Source: Eopsaltria australis
Taxonomy: Eukaryota > Chordata > Aves > Passeriformes > Petroicidae
NCBI GenBank assembly: GCA_034509425.1
Contig: JAVTVJ010000292.1
Span: 62,001-126,000 of the forward strand
Length of the DNA stretch: 64,000 bases
Reading direction: 5' to 3'
Shown here: positions 1 through 14,200 of the stretch, one piece after another
Layout of the letters: the number at the start of each line of letters is the position of its first letter
Position numbering within the stretch: the stretch's first letter is position 1
Translations under genes and position numbers: made by a program
Notes under the pieces: model-generated
Database searches by the model: none
What the model saw: the letters and a program-made list of their open reading frames with translations, nothing else
What the model was told of the DNA's origin: nothing

Positions 1-279
1 AGGGGACAACACATGGGTGGGACTTTGTGGGACTTTCTCAACGCTTGGTGCTTTACAGCTCTGTGGGGGTCAGCCAAGGCGGAGGTTGGCCAAGGGGTGG
101 TCGCACCAACTTTCCTTCTCCCGGCGCCCACACATTCCCACTTCAGCCATCCTGGAATGCAGGATGCCTCGTCCTGAGGCTGCCCTTGAGAAGGGAGCAC
201 AGGGAGAGGGGTACCGGGACCTGCCCCCCTGGCAAGGCTGTGGGATAAAAACTGAAGGAAGGAGAGAAGCCCAAATTCC

Positions 280-400
280 TCTTAAGTACCAGGAGCATTG
301 CATTGCACCATCACTGAAGGTGTCACTGCCCGTGGCACGGGCTGGACATGAAAAGGTCTCTTCCAACCCAAACCAGTCTGTGATTGCAAATCCTGGACTT
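280..400 (+). repeat. CR1 LINE 3' tail fragment
   Basis: The stretch contains the familiar CR1 3' end text: a 'ggctggacatgaaaaggtc' run followed by 'tcttccaaccca' and 'tctgtgatt'. The fragment is short, diverged and lacks coding sequence. It lies on the plus strand upstream of PPIB. The 5' border is uncertain. Confidence 0.6.
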
Positions 401-785
401 AACATGTGGAATTAGGCTTGGGTCAGTGTCAGTCTCTGAAAAATTAAATCTCAAAGGTGGAGATGCAGGGTCCAAGGGTCAGGGAGGGAACCTTTGAGGT
501 TCATCTCCTTGTCAGAGTGCATGTGTCCCCAGACAAACTTTTGGGAACGGGAAATGAAAACTCATGGTACTAATGGTACATTTAAGGCTGGGAACTGGGC
601 GGGGAAATGTCACACGAGAGATCACAGCGTGGAGTAGGGTGCATGGAAACATTTTGGTTCAGGTGCAGGTGTCTCCGAGTGGGTTCAGTGCCAGCTGCTC
701 TCAAAGGTGCCTTGGCTCTCCTGGCATCTCTGCTCAGACACTGACCCGCAGCCATTCAGCTCGCCGGGAGCCCGGCCCGGAGGAG
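401..785. other. Intergenic, nothing recognised
   Basis: Unique-looking sequence between a CR1 tail and the 11-bp minisatellite. I see no exon, RNA gene or clear regulatory site here. Confidence 0.5.
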
Positions 786-1256
786 GAAACCGGGACACAC
801 CGGGGACACACCTGGGACACACCGGGGACAAGCCGGGACACACCGGGACATACCAGACACACAGGGGATACTCCGGGACACACCAGGGATACACCGGGGA
901 TAGACCGGGACACACCAGGGATACACCGGGGATACACCGGGACACACCAGGGACACACCGGGGACACACCGGGACACACCGGGGACACACCAGGGACACA
1001 CCGGAGACACACCGGGACACAACGGCACACACCAGAGACACACCGGGGACACACCGGGACACAACAGGGACACACCGGAACACACCGGGGACAAGCCGGG
1101 ACACACCGGGACACAACAGGGACACACCGGGACACACCGGGGACAAGCCGGGACACACCGGACACACCGGGGACACACCGGGACACAACAGGGACACACC
1201 GGGACACACCGGGACACACCGGGGACACACCGGGGACAAGCCGGGACACGGCGGAA
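786..1256. repeat. 11-bp GGGACACACCG minisatellite
   Basis: Roughly forty tandem copies of an 11-12 bp unit, GGGACACACCG, with recurrent variants (GGGACAAGCCGG, GGGACACAACAG, GGGATACACCGG). One strand is rich in G and A-C steps. The array ends about 360 bp before the PPIB start codon. Because 11 is not a multiple of three and the unit has no stop, the array stays open in several frames on both strands and produces long spurious reading frames rich in Thr, His and Gly (plus) or Val, Cys and Pro (minus). Confidence 0.95.
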
Positions 1257-1289
1257 CAGCAACCCCGACCCGCCTCAGCTCCCGCCCCC

Positions 1290-1570
1290 CGGCCGCTCCC
1301 ATTGGCCACCGCCACTCTAGGCCCCGCCCCCTCCCACCTCCTCCCCCTCAGTGACCAATCATCGCGGCGTTCCGCTGCCGATTGACAGCTCCGCGGCCGC
1401 CCGGCGAGGGGCAACGTGGCAGACGCCCGCGCCCCGCCCGGCCGGAAGGTGCTGCCTTCCCCCCCCCGTGGCCGCGGTTGGTCGCGCCCGGGCGGGCGGA
1501 GCGGGCGGCAGCGCGGCGCGGGCGGTACCAAGGCGCGGCGCAGGCGGGGGTGCGCGGCGGGCGTGGCCGG
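1290..1570 (+). promoter_or_regulatory. PPIB CpG-island promoter
   Basis: Very CpG-rich sequence directly before the PPIB start. It has an inverted CCAAT box (attgg, 1301-1305), a direct CCAAT box (1355-1359) and several GC boxes (for example ccccgcccc near 1322), and no TATA box. This is the usual arrangement for a housekeeping cyclophilin promoter. I looked for a perfect ER-stress element (CCAAT-N9-CCACG) and did not find one; a lone 'acgtgg' core lies near 1414. The transcription start cannot be placed from sequence alone. Confidence 0.65.
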
Positions 1571-3458
<1,888 letters not shown>

Positions 3459-3475
3459 TAAGAAGCACATGCACC

Positions 3476-3481
3476 AATAAA
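3476..3481 (+). terminator. PPIB polyadenylation signal
   Basis: Canonical AATAAA 142 bases after the PPIB stop codon. The SNX22 poly(A) signal lies 230 bp further on the other strand, so the two genes end tail to tail without overlap. Confidence 0.9.
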
Positions 3482-3706
3482 TGTGACCAATGTGTTTTTT
3501 AAGGAGCTGCCTCTCTCCTGCCTTTGGAGGGGTGCAGTTCACTCTGCATCCTTCACACCCAGATGCGCCCCATAACCTTCCAGTCCCTCTCCCAGCCTTC
3601 CTTCTTCCACATCTCATCCAGCTGGGAGCAGTGCCACAGTTGGCCCTGGGTTTGCTTTGCAGAATTCCACAGCACAGCACTTTGCCAGTCAGTCAAATCC
3701 AGGAGA

Positions 3707-3712
3707 TTTATT
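3707..3712 (-). terminator. SNX22 polyadenylation signal
   Basis: TTTATT on the plus strand reads AATAAA on the minus strand, about 247 bases after the SNX22 stop codon. Confidence 0.85.
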
Positions 3713-3958
3713 GCACCAAAGCCTGGATGCAGAGAGGTTTTCCAGCACCGTTCAGCATCCAGAGATTCGTACTGCAAGCCCAAAACAGCAGGGGGGAAGG
3801 CAAAGCTCCTGCTCTGCCAACAAAGGCACTTCACATGGTGGTTGGAGAGCAGTTCACAACATCCCTTTGGCTTCTCCCCCTGCCCTCTTGGGTTCTCCCA
3901 GCATTTCCCTGCCCCAGCCCAGCAGGGAGGAGTGAGTTTCACCACAAGGATCCTTTCC

Positions 3959-6900
3959 TCACCACTGCATTCCTGGGTGCTGGGTGGGTGTCTGGGAACT
4001 CATCCTTCCAGAGGCTTGGGGCGCTGCCTGGCTGGGCACACAGCTCAGGGGGAGGTAGAGGCCCTGCAGGACACCCCTGAGGACGGTGTTGGGGAGCAGG
4101 TCTGTGAGGAAACAGAGGCTGCTGTAATTGCTTGTATTCTCCTGGGCCCCATTGAGAAGCACCTCTGTAGGGCCCGAAGAACCTTTTGTAGGTTTTGGAG
4201 CCCTGTTCATGGCCCTGCTCCTCACCAGTGCCGTGTGGCCGCACGTAGGGATCCGAGCAGAAGCCGACGATGGGGCGCTGGGAGGGCAGGAGTCCGGTGC
4301 TGCTGTGGAAGAGGGGACATCAGCCCTCAGCCTGTCCCCACCGTCCCCAACCCTGTGTACTTGGGGTGGCTAACATGGGGCAGAGGGACAATCCTGGTGC
4401 TGTGCAGGATAACCCTGGTGCTGGCAGAACTCATTACTCACGGGGGGCTGCTGGCCTTGGGGCTCTGCTGGCACTGCCGCACCTTCAGGAAGTCGAGGAC
4501 ATCCTGGGGCAGCTCCTCGTTGTGGTACAGCACACCCTGCAATGCTCCAGGGGGGTTAGCACCCCAAAAACCCATCCCAAATCCACCACCATGTGTTCCT
4601 CACCCCTAAAAGCCCACCCTGACCCTGCCGAATGCTCCTCACCCGCAGGTAGAGCTCCAGGCCCTGCCGGCGCTGCTCCAGCACTTTGGGCATCCAGTTG
4701 GGGACATGGCGCGGGGGGAAGTCGGGGACCTTGCAGGTCTTCTTGATCTGAGGAAGAGTGCAGGGGTATCAGGGCAGGCCACAGAGGTTGAGGCCAGGTC
4801 TCCCATGTCCCCTTCCTGAGGAGCTGGGGGGTCTCACCCGCTTGTGCAGTGCCTGGAACTCGCTGTAGCGCTTGGTCACCGTGTGCCGCCGGCCATTGCA
4901 CAGCACCTCCACCCGGAACACCTGTGATGGGACAGACCAGACACCGTGTCCTCCTCAGCAGCCCCAGCCTCACCATCCTCACCATCCTCACCAGCCCCAG
5001 CCTTAGCACCCTCACCATCTTCGTCATCCTCACCATCCTCATCAGCCTCCCAGGGGAGGTAGGAGCCTCTAACACACCTAGGGAGGGCACTTGGGACCCT
5101 CCACCCCCACTTCTCCAGAACAGGCAGAGACCCCCAACCTCCAGGGCAGACCCCCAACACCCCCATGGCCAATGGGGGCACAATGGCACCAGGCAGGACC
5201 CCCAAAAGCAGATGGGACACCATTCTCCCCTCCCGAGGGGAGCACAGCAAGGTGTGACATCCCAACCCCCACCAAATCCCGCCAGAGAGTTGGGACCCTG
5301 GGGCTGGCAGGGACCCCCAACACCTTGGGGTGTGCAGGGACACCAGGAAGGGGCACATGGGGACCTCAAACCAATGGGACAGAGGGAGACAACCCAACTT
5401 TCCCCAAGGCAGTTGAGGCACCCTACCTAGGGATAGTCATGGATCTCCACCCTCCTGGGGAAGGCAGGAGAGCCCCTTCTTTCTCCACAGGGCCAGAGGA
5501 AACCCCCAGACCAGGGGTCCCCCCACTCCACCCCCCAGGGCCAGTGGGGATCCCCCAGGGACAGCCCCTGCTTTCAAGGGTGGGTCCCTGAGGACAGACG
5601 GGGACCTCCACCCCACAGTGCCACAGGGGGCCCCCCAGGCCAAGGACCCATCTCAGAAAGGAACCCTATGGAGACCTCTGCCCAGCACCCCCTGGGCCAG
5701 GGACCCCCATCCCCCCCCCTTCAAGGGCTTTGTGTCCCCCTTCTCAGAAAGGGATTCATGAAAACAACTGGGGACCAATGCTCCTCAGGGCAGATGGTCT
5801 TACCTGCCCCTCTCTCCCCCTTGCCTCCTCACTCACCTGGATAGTTGGGACCCCTGGGAGGCGGTAAGAGCTGCTGGGAACCCCCCAAGCACTTGAAGGA
5901 TGTAGGGACACGATGGTGGGCATGTTAGGACCCCCACACCCTCCACCATCCAGGGCAAGCAGGGCAGAGGGGGCACCCAGAGACAGACAAAGACAGAGGG
6001 TGGCCCCTGGGCTACCTCTGGGACAAGTGGGGTTCCCCAGTTACACATGGGGATACCCTTCTGAGCAGGTGGGGACCCTGCAGGAGCAACAGGACCCCCA
6101 GAACAGGACCCCAGGGCGGGCAGGAAGAGCCTCCAACCCCTGGGGCCAGTGGAGGCACCCCCGGGATGGGGGGACCCCGGGGGACAAGGCCCTGAACCCC
6201 CCTACCTGGGGATAGCCATGGATCTCCTCCTGAGGCAAGAGGGAACCTGCACTACAGGGACACTCCTGATCCCAAGGGCGGAAGGTGCCCCCAGCAGGGA
6301 CCCAGGGCAGGCACAGACCCCCGGGGCAGGTGGGGACCTCCAACCCTTGAGGCTGTGACACTTCAGGGTGGTCTGGGGGTACAAGGGAACCTCCGGTCCC
6401 AGAGCAGGTGGGGCATCCCAGGGAAGGAAGGGACCCCCCAACCATGGGGGCTACAGGGACCTTTCCCCCTTTCAAAGGCAGAGGGTCTGTGCTCCCACCG
6501 GCTGGGACCCCCCAGGGACAGGCAGAGGCCTCCAGCCCCATGACCCTCCCTCAGGCCAAAATAGTCTCAGCCTGCCCGTGTCCCCCATCCCCTCCTGTGG
6601 GGACCTCTGCCTGGAGCCTCCGGGTCGGGGAGCCCCCTGTGCCTGTCAGGGACTCTCCCAGGGGTATTTGGGGTCCTCCAAGCCCAGGGTCAGGGACACC
6701 CCCACCCCTGGGGCAGAGGGCAGTACTCGGGGACGAACAGGACACGGGGGAGGTGGGGCACGCAGAGCCCTCCAGCCCCTGGGGTAGGGTGGAAGCACCG
6801 CCGGGCAGGGGGAGATCCCTGGGGAGAGGCAGAAACCTCCAATCCCCGCAGCCAGCAGGGATGGGGGCAGGCAGGATCCCGCACACCCGGGGCCAGAGGG

Positions 6901-7325
6901 AACCCCCTTTCAAAGGCAGAGGGTCTGTGTCCGCCACCGGCAGGGACTGCCTAGGGACAGGCAGCGACCACCACTCCCAGGGCACATGGAAGACCCCTGG
7001 GACAGAGGGACACAAATCCCCTCGTGGGAACTTGGGGGCCTCCAGCCCCAGGGCAACCGGGACCCCCCAGACCAGGGGACACCTCCCCACCGGCAGGGAC
7101 CCCTGCGGAAAGGCAGGGACCGGCACTCCCGGGCTGGGTGGGGGACGCTTGGGGACAACTGGCGAGCTCTAGTCCCCGGGGCAGAAGGAGACCCCCTCTC
7201 CCACCCTCCCCTGCAGGCAGCCAAAGCCCCGAGCCCCGCGCAGCCCCGTCCCTCACCGTGTGCGCCCGCTCGGGGCTGCGCGCAGCCGCCGGGGGCTCCG
7301 CAGCGGGGATGGACACGGCGATCAT
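3959..7325 (-). CDS. SNX22: Sorting nexin 22, PX-domain protein
   Basis: Six exons on the minus strand: 7257-7325, 4838-4921, 4643-4747, 4442-4536, 4226-4299, 3959-4101. They total 570 nt, 189 residues, close to the 193-residue human protein. The PX domain, which binds phosphatidylinositol 3-phosphate on endosomes, spans most of the protein. It shows the strands [15 protein letters not shown], the basic phosphate-binding motif [12 protein letters not shown], the proline-rich loop KVPDFPP and the helix [12 protein letters not shown]. The last exon retains [12 protein letters not shown], as in mammals; the tail beyond it is divergent. The exon 5 acceptor is a CAGCAG tandem at 4300-4305, so isoforms differing by one serine are possible. 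Intron 1 (2.3 kb) is almost entirely decayed minisatellite. The gene lies between PPIB and its larger relative SNX1, the mammalian order. Confidence 0.93.
4930..7200. repeat. Decayed GC-rich minisatellite filling SNX22 intron 1
   Basis: The 2.3-kb intron consists of imperfectly repeated 40-60 base blocks built around 'gggacccccc', 'aggcagaggg' and 'cctccagcccc'. Two blocks about 438 bp apart (starting near 6471 and 6909) share the run 'ttcaaaggcagagggtctgt' and the following 'accgg...gggacaggcag', which shows tandem amplification. A short CACC/CATC run sits near 4975-5045. The strong strand asymmetry yields long chance reading frames, mostly on the minus strand. No exon or RNA gene was recognised in it. 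Confidence 0.75.
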
Positions 7326-7912
7326 GGCCCGGGGCACGGGAAGGGCCGGGCAGGGACCGCCCCGAGCGCCCGCGGCGGGGACACGGCCCCCGAACAGCCC
7401 GGGCACGGGGCTGCGGCCCCGGCACAGGGGGAGGGGGCAGTGGAGACGCCGCAGGGAGCCGGTTTACAGGGATAAGGGGAAAGGAAAGAGGGAAGTCAGC
7501 CCGAGTTGCCTTTTCTCTTTTTCAACGCAGAAGGGGTATCGGTTTTGATAAAATCCACACGCGAGGGCGGGGAGAGGGGAAAGGGGCAAATCTACCCCCG
7601 GGTAAGGGGGGGTAAGCACCACACCCTTAAGAGCTCCACCATGCTCCAGCACTTCTGGGGAATGCCACAAAGTGGGGTTGCTACAGAGCCCCGCTGAGCT
7701 CAGATCCTAAAAACAGCTCCTGCTTGAAGAAAGGCAGGGAGCCAAAGCCTAATCAAGCGCAGGGACAGGTGGCCAGAGCAGTGTCCAAGGTCACCTCTGT
7801 CCCATCACAACACGGGGGAGGCTCTCCTGCCTCCCTCGCCCTCCACAGGATGCACCGTTTCTCTCCCCGCTCCCACTTCGAACACCCAGAGCCTGTTTGC
7901 CCTGATAGAAGT
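7326..7912. other. SNX22 promoter and SNX22-SNX1 spacer
   Basis: The first 150 bases (7326-7480) form a CpG-rich stretch just upstream of the SNX22 start codon and are its likely promoter. The remainder separates it from the SNX1 3' end. SNX1 and SNX22 are on the same strand, so SNX1 transcripts end about 590 bp before SNX22 begins. No other gene is seen. Confidence 0.6.
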
Positions 7913-7918
7913 TTTATT
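7913..7918 (-). terminator. SNX1 polyadenylation signal
   Basis: AATAAA on the minus strand, about 340 bases after the SNX1 stop. The intervening 3' UTR contains a 19-base adenine run on the plus strand (about 8210-8227), which is a U-run in the mRNA. Confidence 0.85.
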
Positions 7919-8258
7919 ACAGAACTTTAATGGCACTGCAGGAGTAAGATAATTCATTAGAGCCTTAAAACCCAGCCTGAAAAATAGATATTTGCCAGAT
8001 CTTGTTAACCCCCTGGCTGCGGGTCTGGTCTGGAAGCAGGAAACTAGTTTCTCTTCAGTAAGAAAATATATGTTGCTAAATGAAAAATATACAGTTAGAA
8101 GAGTTACTGGCTCGCAAGCTGCTCGTCTGGGGGTGACACCTCTACCAGCTCCAGCATGTGGAACGAGGGGTCGCTCACGTGGAAAAGAGGAGGAGGTATA
8201 GTGTATATAAAAAAAAAAAAAAAAAAAGGCAAAATTCAGGTTCGTTTGCTCAGTCCAA

Positions 8259-11200
8259 TTAAGAAATGGCCTTGGCTTCGGGCAGGAACGCTTCCCAGTA
8301 CTTCACCACCTGCAGGGAGGAGAGGGAGAGAGTCAGGAGAATTCAGGATGGAGCCACAGTGGGAGGGGGGGGGGGGTCATGCTTGAGAGTCACAAGCTTG
8401 GCCAGAACTTGGATGCAAAATCACATCAGGGACCACTCACCTGCTGCTGAGAGGTCAGTAACGTCTCAAGGTATTTCATGACGTGGTTTCTGAAGTCCTT
8501 AGATTTCTCTTTCTGCAAGAGATGGGTGGGAGGCTCAACCAACCACCAAAATCCTCCAGATTTTGGGAGGGGGAAGGAGAAACCACCGGGATTTTCCTGT
8601 TCCTCCTGGGGTCCCATGAGGAGATCAGCCCAAGAGACACACAGGATCTTCGCCCACCCACCTTCATTTTAACAGATTCCTTGTGGGGAAGCCCCTCTTA
8701 GCCAAACACCCTCAGAGATGCCCCAGCTCACACATGTGGGATGTGGAATTTAGGGGTGCTGCTGCAGCAGGAGCCCAGGGCAGCCCCAAGGCACCAAGGC
8801 TGCCCTGAACGTACCTCAAACCGTATCACTTCCTTGCGGATGACGGCAGAAATGCGCTCAAAGTCCCTTTCGTACTGTGTCACCCGGGACTCCCACTGCA
8901 GAGACAGGAAGTGCAGTTTGGGGACAGGAGAAGGAACTCCTGCCCCCCTCTCCATGGGGGTTTGGAGTCACGCCTGTACACGTGAGAGGTGTTGCTGGAG
9001 CACAGCCCGGTCTCTCCAGCCCTTGTGACCACCTTGGCATGGAGGCCACGGGAGGCAGGACCACAAGCAGCCCCTCCTTAAGGCTGGCTTAGCCCTTGAT
9101 GTGGCAACTTGGCCACAGGCACCTGTCCCTCCTGCTCCCCAGCCCAGAGGGTCCCCAGCTGAAGCACGGAGGGCAGGAACAGAGCAGAGACCCCCATGCT
9201 CCGTTCCCTACCTCTGAGATCTCATCCTTGGCCTGCTGCAGCTTGTCAGGTTTGTTTGCCCACAGCAGCCTGGCCTCCATCTCCCTCTTCTTCTGGAGCA
9301 TGGCCTGGGCATCCTGCCACCGCTGCCAGGTCTTCATGCGCTGGTCGAAGGCTCCCTGGAGGGAAGGAGGAGCAGAGGGCTCCTGACAAGGGGGCACTGG
9401 AGGTCCTGGACCAAAGCTGAGCCAGAACACAGATTGGGTCCTGCTCTGGAGCATTCACAGCTCCCATATGGACCAGTGGACCAAGGACATGGTGTTCTGG
9501 CCTCTATGGAAGGTTGTGTTTGGGGCAGGAAGGGGTCAGCCTGCTACACTTGCTACTCCTATGGGATTGCTTCTTGCCAGTGCACCAGATGGCCTGTGTC
9601 GTTTTGATGCCCAAGTTCAGAAGCAGCAGGACTCAGGCTCTGCTGCAGCAGGCACTTGGCAGGTCTATTTTGACCACCTGTATCCCAGGTTACCAGCTCA
9701 CAGCTTCAGCCTTCACCACTGGAAGGGTTGGGCGTCACCCACAAGCCATGAACTTGCTCCACATCCCCTCTGGAGAGCAGCAGCACGGCCAGGCCTCACC
9801 TACAACCATTTTCCAACCTAACCAGTGCACATCTGGACAACCAGCATTCTGCCTGAAGAGGCCATGCCCTGCATGCCCTCTGCCATGTCCTGTGCTTGAG
9901 TTTGGAAGACCTCCTGGCATCCCTAAGCCTAAGATGGGTAGGAGGAGCAGGAGCAAAGGAGTCCTTACCCTTACAACTGAGAGCAGGCGGATGTAGTCCC
10001 CCAGGAGCTCAGCCAGGAGGAAGAAGTCATTGTTAGCCTGTTCATGGTGCAGCTGCTCAATCTTCTCCTCCACCTCAGCCAGCTGGGACAGTGCCCGGGA
10101 TAGGGCCGTGTTGTCCTCCGAGCTCCCCAGCATGGCCAGACTCTTGGCAAACTGGGCTGTGTTCAATGCCAGCTCTGGGGAATGGGATGAGGGTCAGGAG
10201 ATGGGCCTGGCTGCACCAGGTGCTCCCCAGAAGAGGGTTCAGCCCTTGGAGCTGCCTTTCCATAGATCCAGGAAGTACCAGCTAATGGAAGAGCCAGCAC
10301 TGGCTCAGTCAGAGCCAGCAGCTTCCAGCCACGAGGAAAAGGGAAGCAGCTGAGGAAAAGGGAAGCAGCCGAGCTGGAGGACAGGCACAGCTTTGCAGAA
10401 GTCAGTCAAAACATGCAGAGGAAGGAAAACATCCCCACTCCCAGAGGATGTCTCAGAATAAGTAAGGTCAGCTCTGCTCAGGCTTGCTACAGCAGCCTTC
10501 AGAACCAAGCCAATAGGTTGAGGGGACTGGGGTTGATCAGCCTGGAGAAGAGAAGGCTCCAGGGAGACCTCAGAGCCCCTGCCAGTGCCTAAAGGGGCTC
10601 CAAAAGAGATGGAGAGGGACTTAGGACAAGGGCACGAAGGGACAGGACAAGGGAAAATGGCTTCCCACTGCAGGAGGGCAGGGTTAGATGGGATATTGGG
10701 AAGGAATTCCTCCCTGTGAGAGAACCAAGGCCCTGGCACAGTTTGCTCACACAAGCTGTGGCTGCCCCATCACTGGAAGTGTTCAAGGCCAGGTTGGATG
10801 GGGCTTAGAGTAACTTGGGATAGTGAATGGTGTCCCTGCCCATAGCAGGGGGGGCGTGTGGAACAACATGGACTTTAAGGTCCCTTTAGCCCCAAGCCGT
10901 CCTGGGATTCTGTGATCCCACAGGACACAGGTTCTCTCCCACACTACCATCCTGAGTTTGTGGATCTGGACAGATGAACTGGGGTGACCATTTGACATCT
11001 GTCTCCCAGGAGGAAGAGACTGAGAGTCCTTTATAGCAACATCCCTCCTCCTTGGAAGAGTCCCTGGGACACCTGGCCCTGGTGACCCCCCAGGCATGGC
11101 CCAGCAGGGTGTGGCTGTCCCAGCCCAAAGGCCAGAGTGCACAGTGATCAGTCACCTTTGCGGTGGTTCACCAGGGTCTCCACCACAGCGTGCAGCTTCC

Positions 11201-14200
11201 GCAGCCGCTGGTCCTCGCACTCCACCTCCTGCAGCTTCTCCTCGAACCACTGCAAGAGGTACATCCAGAGCTCATTCCCACAGGTGGGGTTTTCCCTGCA
11301 CCCAAAGCTGGAGCTGGGAAGAGCACATGGCTCCAGAGGGAGGACAGGGACAGCCCAGAGGCGCCCCAACACTTACGATGTCCGATTCATTCATCTTGAT
11401 GGTCATTTTACTGACGGCATCTGTGGCTTTGTTGAACATCTTCATTATTCCTGCTCCACTCAAGGTCTGGGTGCTTACAGCTCTTGGGAGCTGGAAAGGA
11501 ATGGAAAAGTGCTTTGCCACAGGAGGTGGAGCCAAGCTGGGAGAGCTGGGGGTGTTCACTATTCCAGTGCCTAAAGGGGCTTCAGGAGAGCTGGAGAGGG
11601 ACTCTGAACAAAGCCTGGAGTGACAGGACAAGGGGAAATGGCTTCCCACTGCCAGAGAGCAGGGTTAGATGGGATATTGGGAAGAAATTCTCGGCTGTGA
11701 GAGTGATGAGGCCCTGGCACAGCTTTCCCAGAGAAGCTGTGGCTCCCCCACCCCTGGAAGTGCCCAAGGTCAGTGGATGAGGCTTGGACCAACCTGGGAT
11801 AGCAGAAGGTGTCCCTGCCTATGGCAGGGGGTGGAACGAGATGGGCTTTGAAGTCTCTTCCAGCCTAAGCCATTCCATGATTCTGTTTTGCCCATGAGGT
11901 AACTGGTGAGTGATCACTCCCTGCCCTTACCTCAACCCATGAGCTTTTTGTTTATTTTCTCCCTCATGCCTGGCAAAGGGCATGGTTCAGCAGCTTTGGT
12001 GGGCACCTGGTGTCAACACCAGTTCCCACTCCCACTCCCACTCTTACAGGGTTCTGCCACTTCCTGCTGAGCTTTGCAGGATCCTGCCTCATTAACTGCT
12101 CAAGTACCATTTCCTTCAGCACTTCCAAGGGTACCTTACTCCACACTACTGACCTCCTCCTTCTCCAAGAACTCCCTGACGTCCGGGTCCTGAAGCATGG
12201 TTGGATGGCTGACCACTCTGCGCAGGTACCTATGGGAGGAACAGCTCCAGAAGTTACTCTGGCTGTAGCAAACCTGGCACTGAGCCATCACAGCAACACA
12301 TTGGTATTTACCCCAGAACACTTGGTATTTACCACAGAACAGTAGTTGGGAAGCTGGAAATCAGAGCCAACAACTGTTCTAATTCACCCACAAGTTCTCC
12401 CACCTCCCTGGGGAATTTGGTGATGCCACCATGAAGACCAGAAGCCTCTGAGGTCCCTCACTCAGTTCAGGGACAGCCAGTGGGGTCATACCTCTCCAGA
12501 GCAGCTCGACGTTTTTCTAGGAACTCTGCAGAGGAGGAATCTTCTTTCCCAACTTTCACTTTGGTCATGCCTAGCAGAGAAGGAAGATGTGATTAATGAG
12601 CTGCTCTGAACTCCACACACAAGGTAAAGTGGTTTATTACAGACTATCAGGGTGACAGCAGAGGAGAGGAATCTTACAACAGGAATTAGACTTTGGAAAT
12701 TTGAAATCTCCTCATACCCAAGGAATTGACATGCAGGAAAGAGGAAAAGCAATGGGCTGGACTCAAGTGAACAGCAATTCAGTGACACCACAGAGGTTTT
12801 ACTCTTCACCAAGCAGGTGTGGAGGCATCTGTGAACTCCATCAAGGATTTAAGTCTAGAGCTCCAAGTACAGAGCCAGAGCTTTGTCTGTGCCAAAGAGC
12901 CCAGATTATTTTCCCTGTCTACCCTGCAGCTTCCCTGTGAGCTCTGAGACTGCTGCAGGTCTGTCTTCAGGCACAGAGCTCACCATCAGAAGGACTCACG
13001 AGAGCTGTGAAGGAGCAGCACTGGTGCTGTGCAGCTCCTCACTCACCTATGAGGCTCTTCTCGGGCGGCGGAGGGACAATGAACCCATTCTGGGCGTGTT
13101 TCTCCGACAGCTTCTCATAGAGCCCCAGGAAGTCACTGAACCTCCTCTTGACTGAGAACTGCTTGCTCCTGAACATCGGCATGCTGGTCTGTGGAACAGA
13201 TGACACTTGGGTCACATTCCCCCAGGAAAGCCTGGCCCTGTCAGATCTGCCTGCTGGCACCTCTGGGATGAAGTGGGACAGCACCAGCTCTGCAAGACGC
13301 GAGCAGTGAAAAGAGCAAGTTTTGGCCCAGGTTTTCCAGTTTCCCTCCCAGCTGGGTTCTCCTTGGAGCCAGCAGCAGCATTAATGGCACTAAATAATGA
13401 GCAGCTGTTCCTGCAGCCACGGGCTGCTTAGTAAACCCTGCCCACTGCCTAATCCCATCATCCCTGCTCCACAGGGGAACAGGGCCACACCCCTCAGGTC
13501 ACTCAAAGACTACAGGGGCCACCAGTGCTTTGGACTGAGTATGAAGTGAGCAGGAATTAAGGACAGCAAGTCCTCTAGTCACTTCTTCAGACCACAGGGT
13601 GCCTGCAGTGCAGCAGCCATGGTACAGGCAGCTGGAGCAACTTTCCAGAGCCCAGAGCAGGACTCCAAAGCATTCCAGCAGCTGCATTTCTCATGGAAAC
13701 TGAGGGGAACAGGTCCTGATGTGAATGCAACTACAGCAGCAGCTCTGCAGAGTGCTGAGCTCAGGTCAGCTCAATCTGATGCTGCTGCTGGCACAGAATC
13801 TTCAGCAGCAGCCCCAGGCTCAGGGACTTTCCCAATGGATGTCATTCCTGCTGCTCCCTCCAATGCTGAGCATCCCTAGCAGCCAAGACTGGTAAGAGGT
13901 AATGGGCTGTGACAGCTAATCCAGTCTCCTTTCAAATAGATTCCAACCCTATTCCTCAGCTAGGCTCATCCTTTGTGGATTATAACTCCTGAATCCACAG
14001 AACAAGGCATTCAGGCCTCCTGTTTATTTAGGTCACTGCTGGCTTGGCTAAGGACAGACAGTCCAGCTGCCTTTAAGCAAGGAAAAAGAATGGAAAATGA
14101 GACATAGAGGGGTTGGACATACCTGTGTTGTCACTTTGTAGGCTACGTAGGCATTCATGCCATCCCCTGCGGAAAACAGAAACGAGGTATGAGGATCACA

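Noticed and set aside
564..1385. Long Thr/His/Gly-rich open frame (273 codons), with 543- and 205-codon frames on the other strand
   Set aside because: All are created by the 11-bp minisatellite, which has no stop in several frames. There is no splice structure, and the longest minus-strand frame runs through the PPIB promoter and exon 1.
3524..4609. 361-codon plus-strand frame in the PPIB-SNX22 interval
   Set aside because: It is antisense to SNX22 exons 4-6 and its 3' UTR, lacks homology I can recognise and has no promoter.
4485..5369. 294-codon minus-strand open frame overlapping SNX22 exons 3-4
   Set aside because: It runs through real SNX22 exons partly in other frames and into repeat-filled intron. 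The spliced SNX22 model explains the coding signal.
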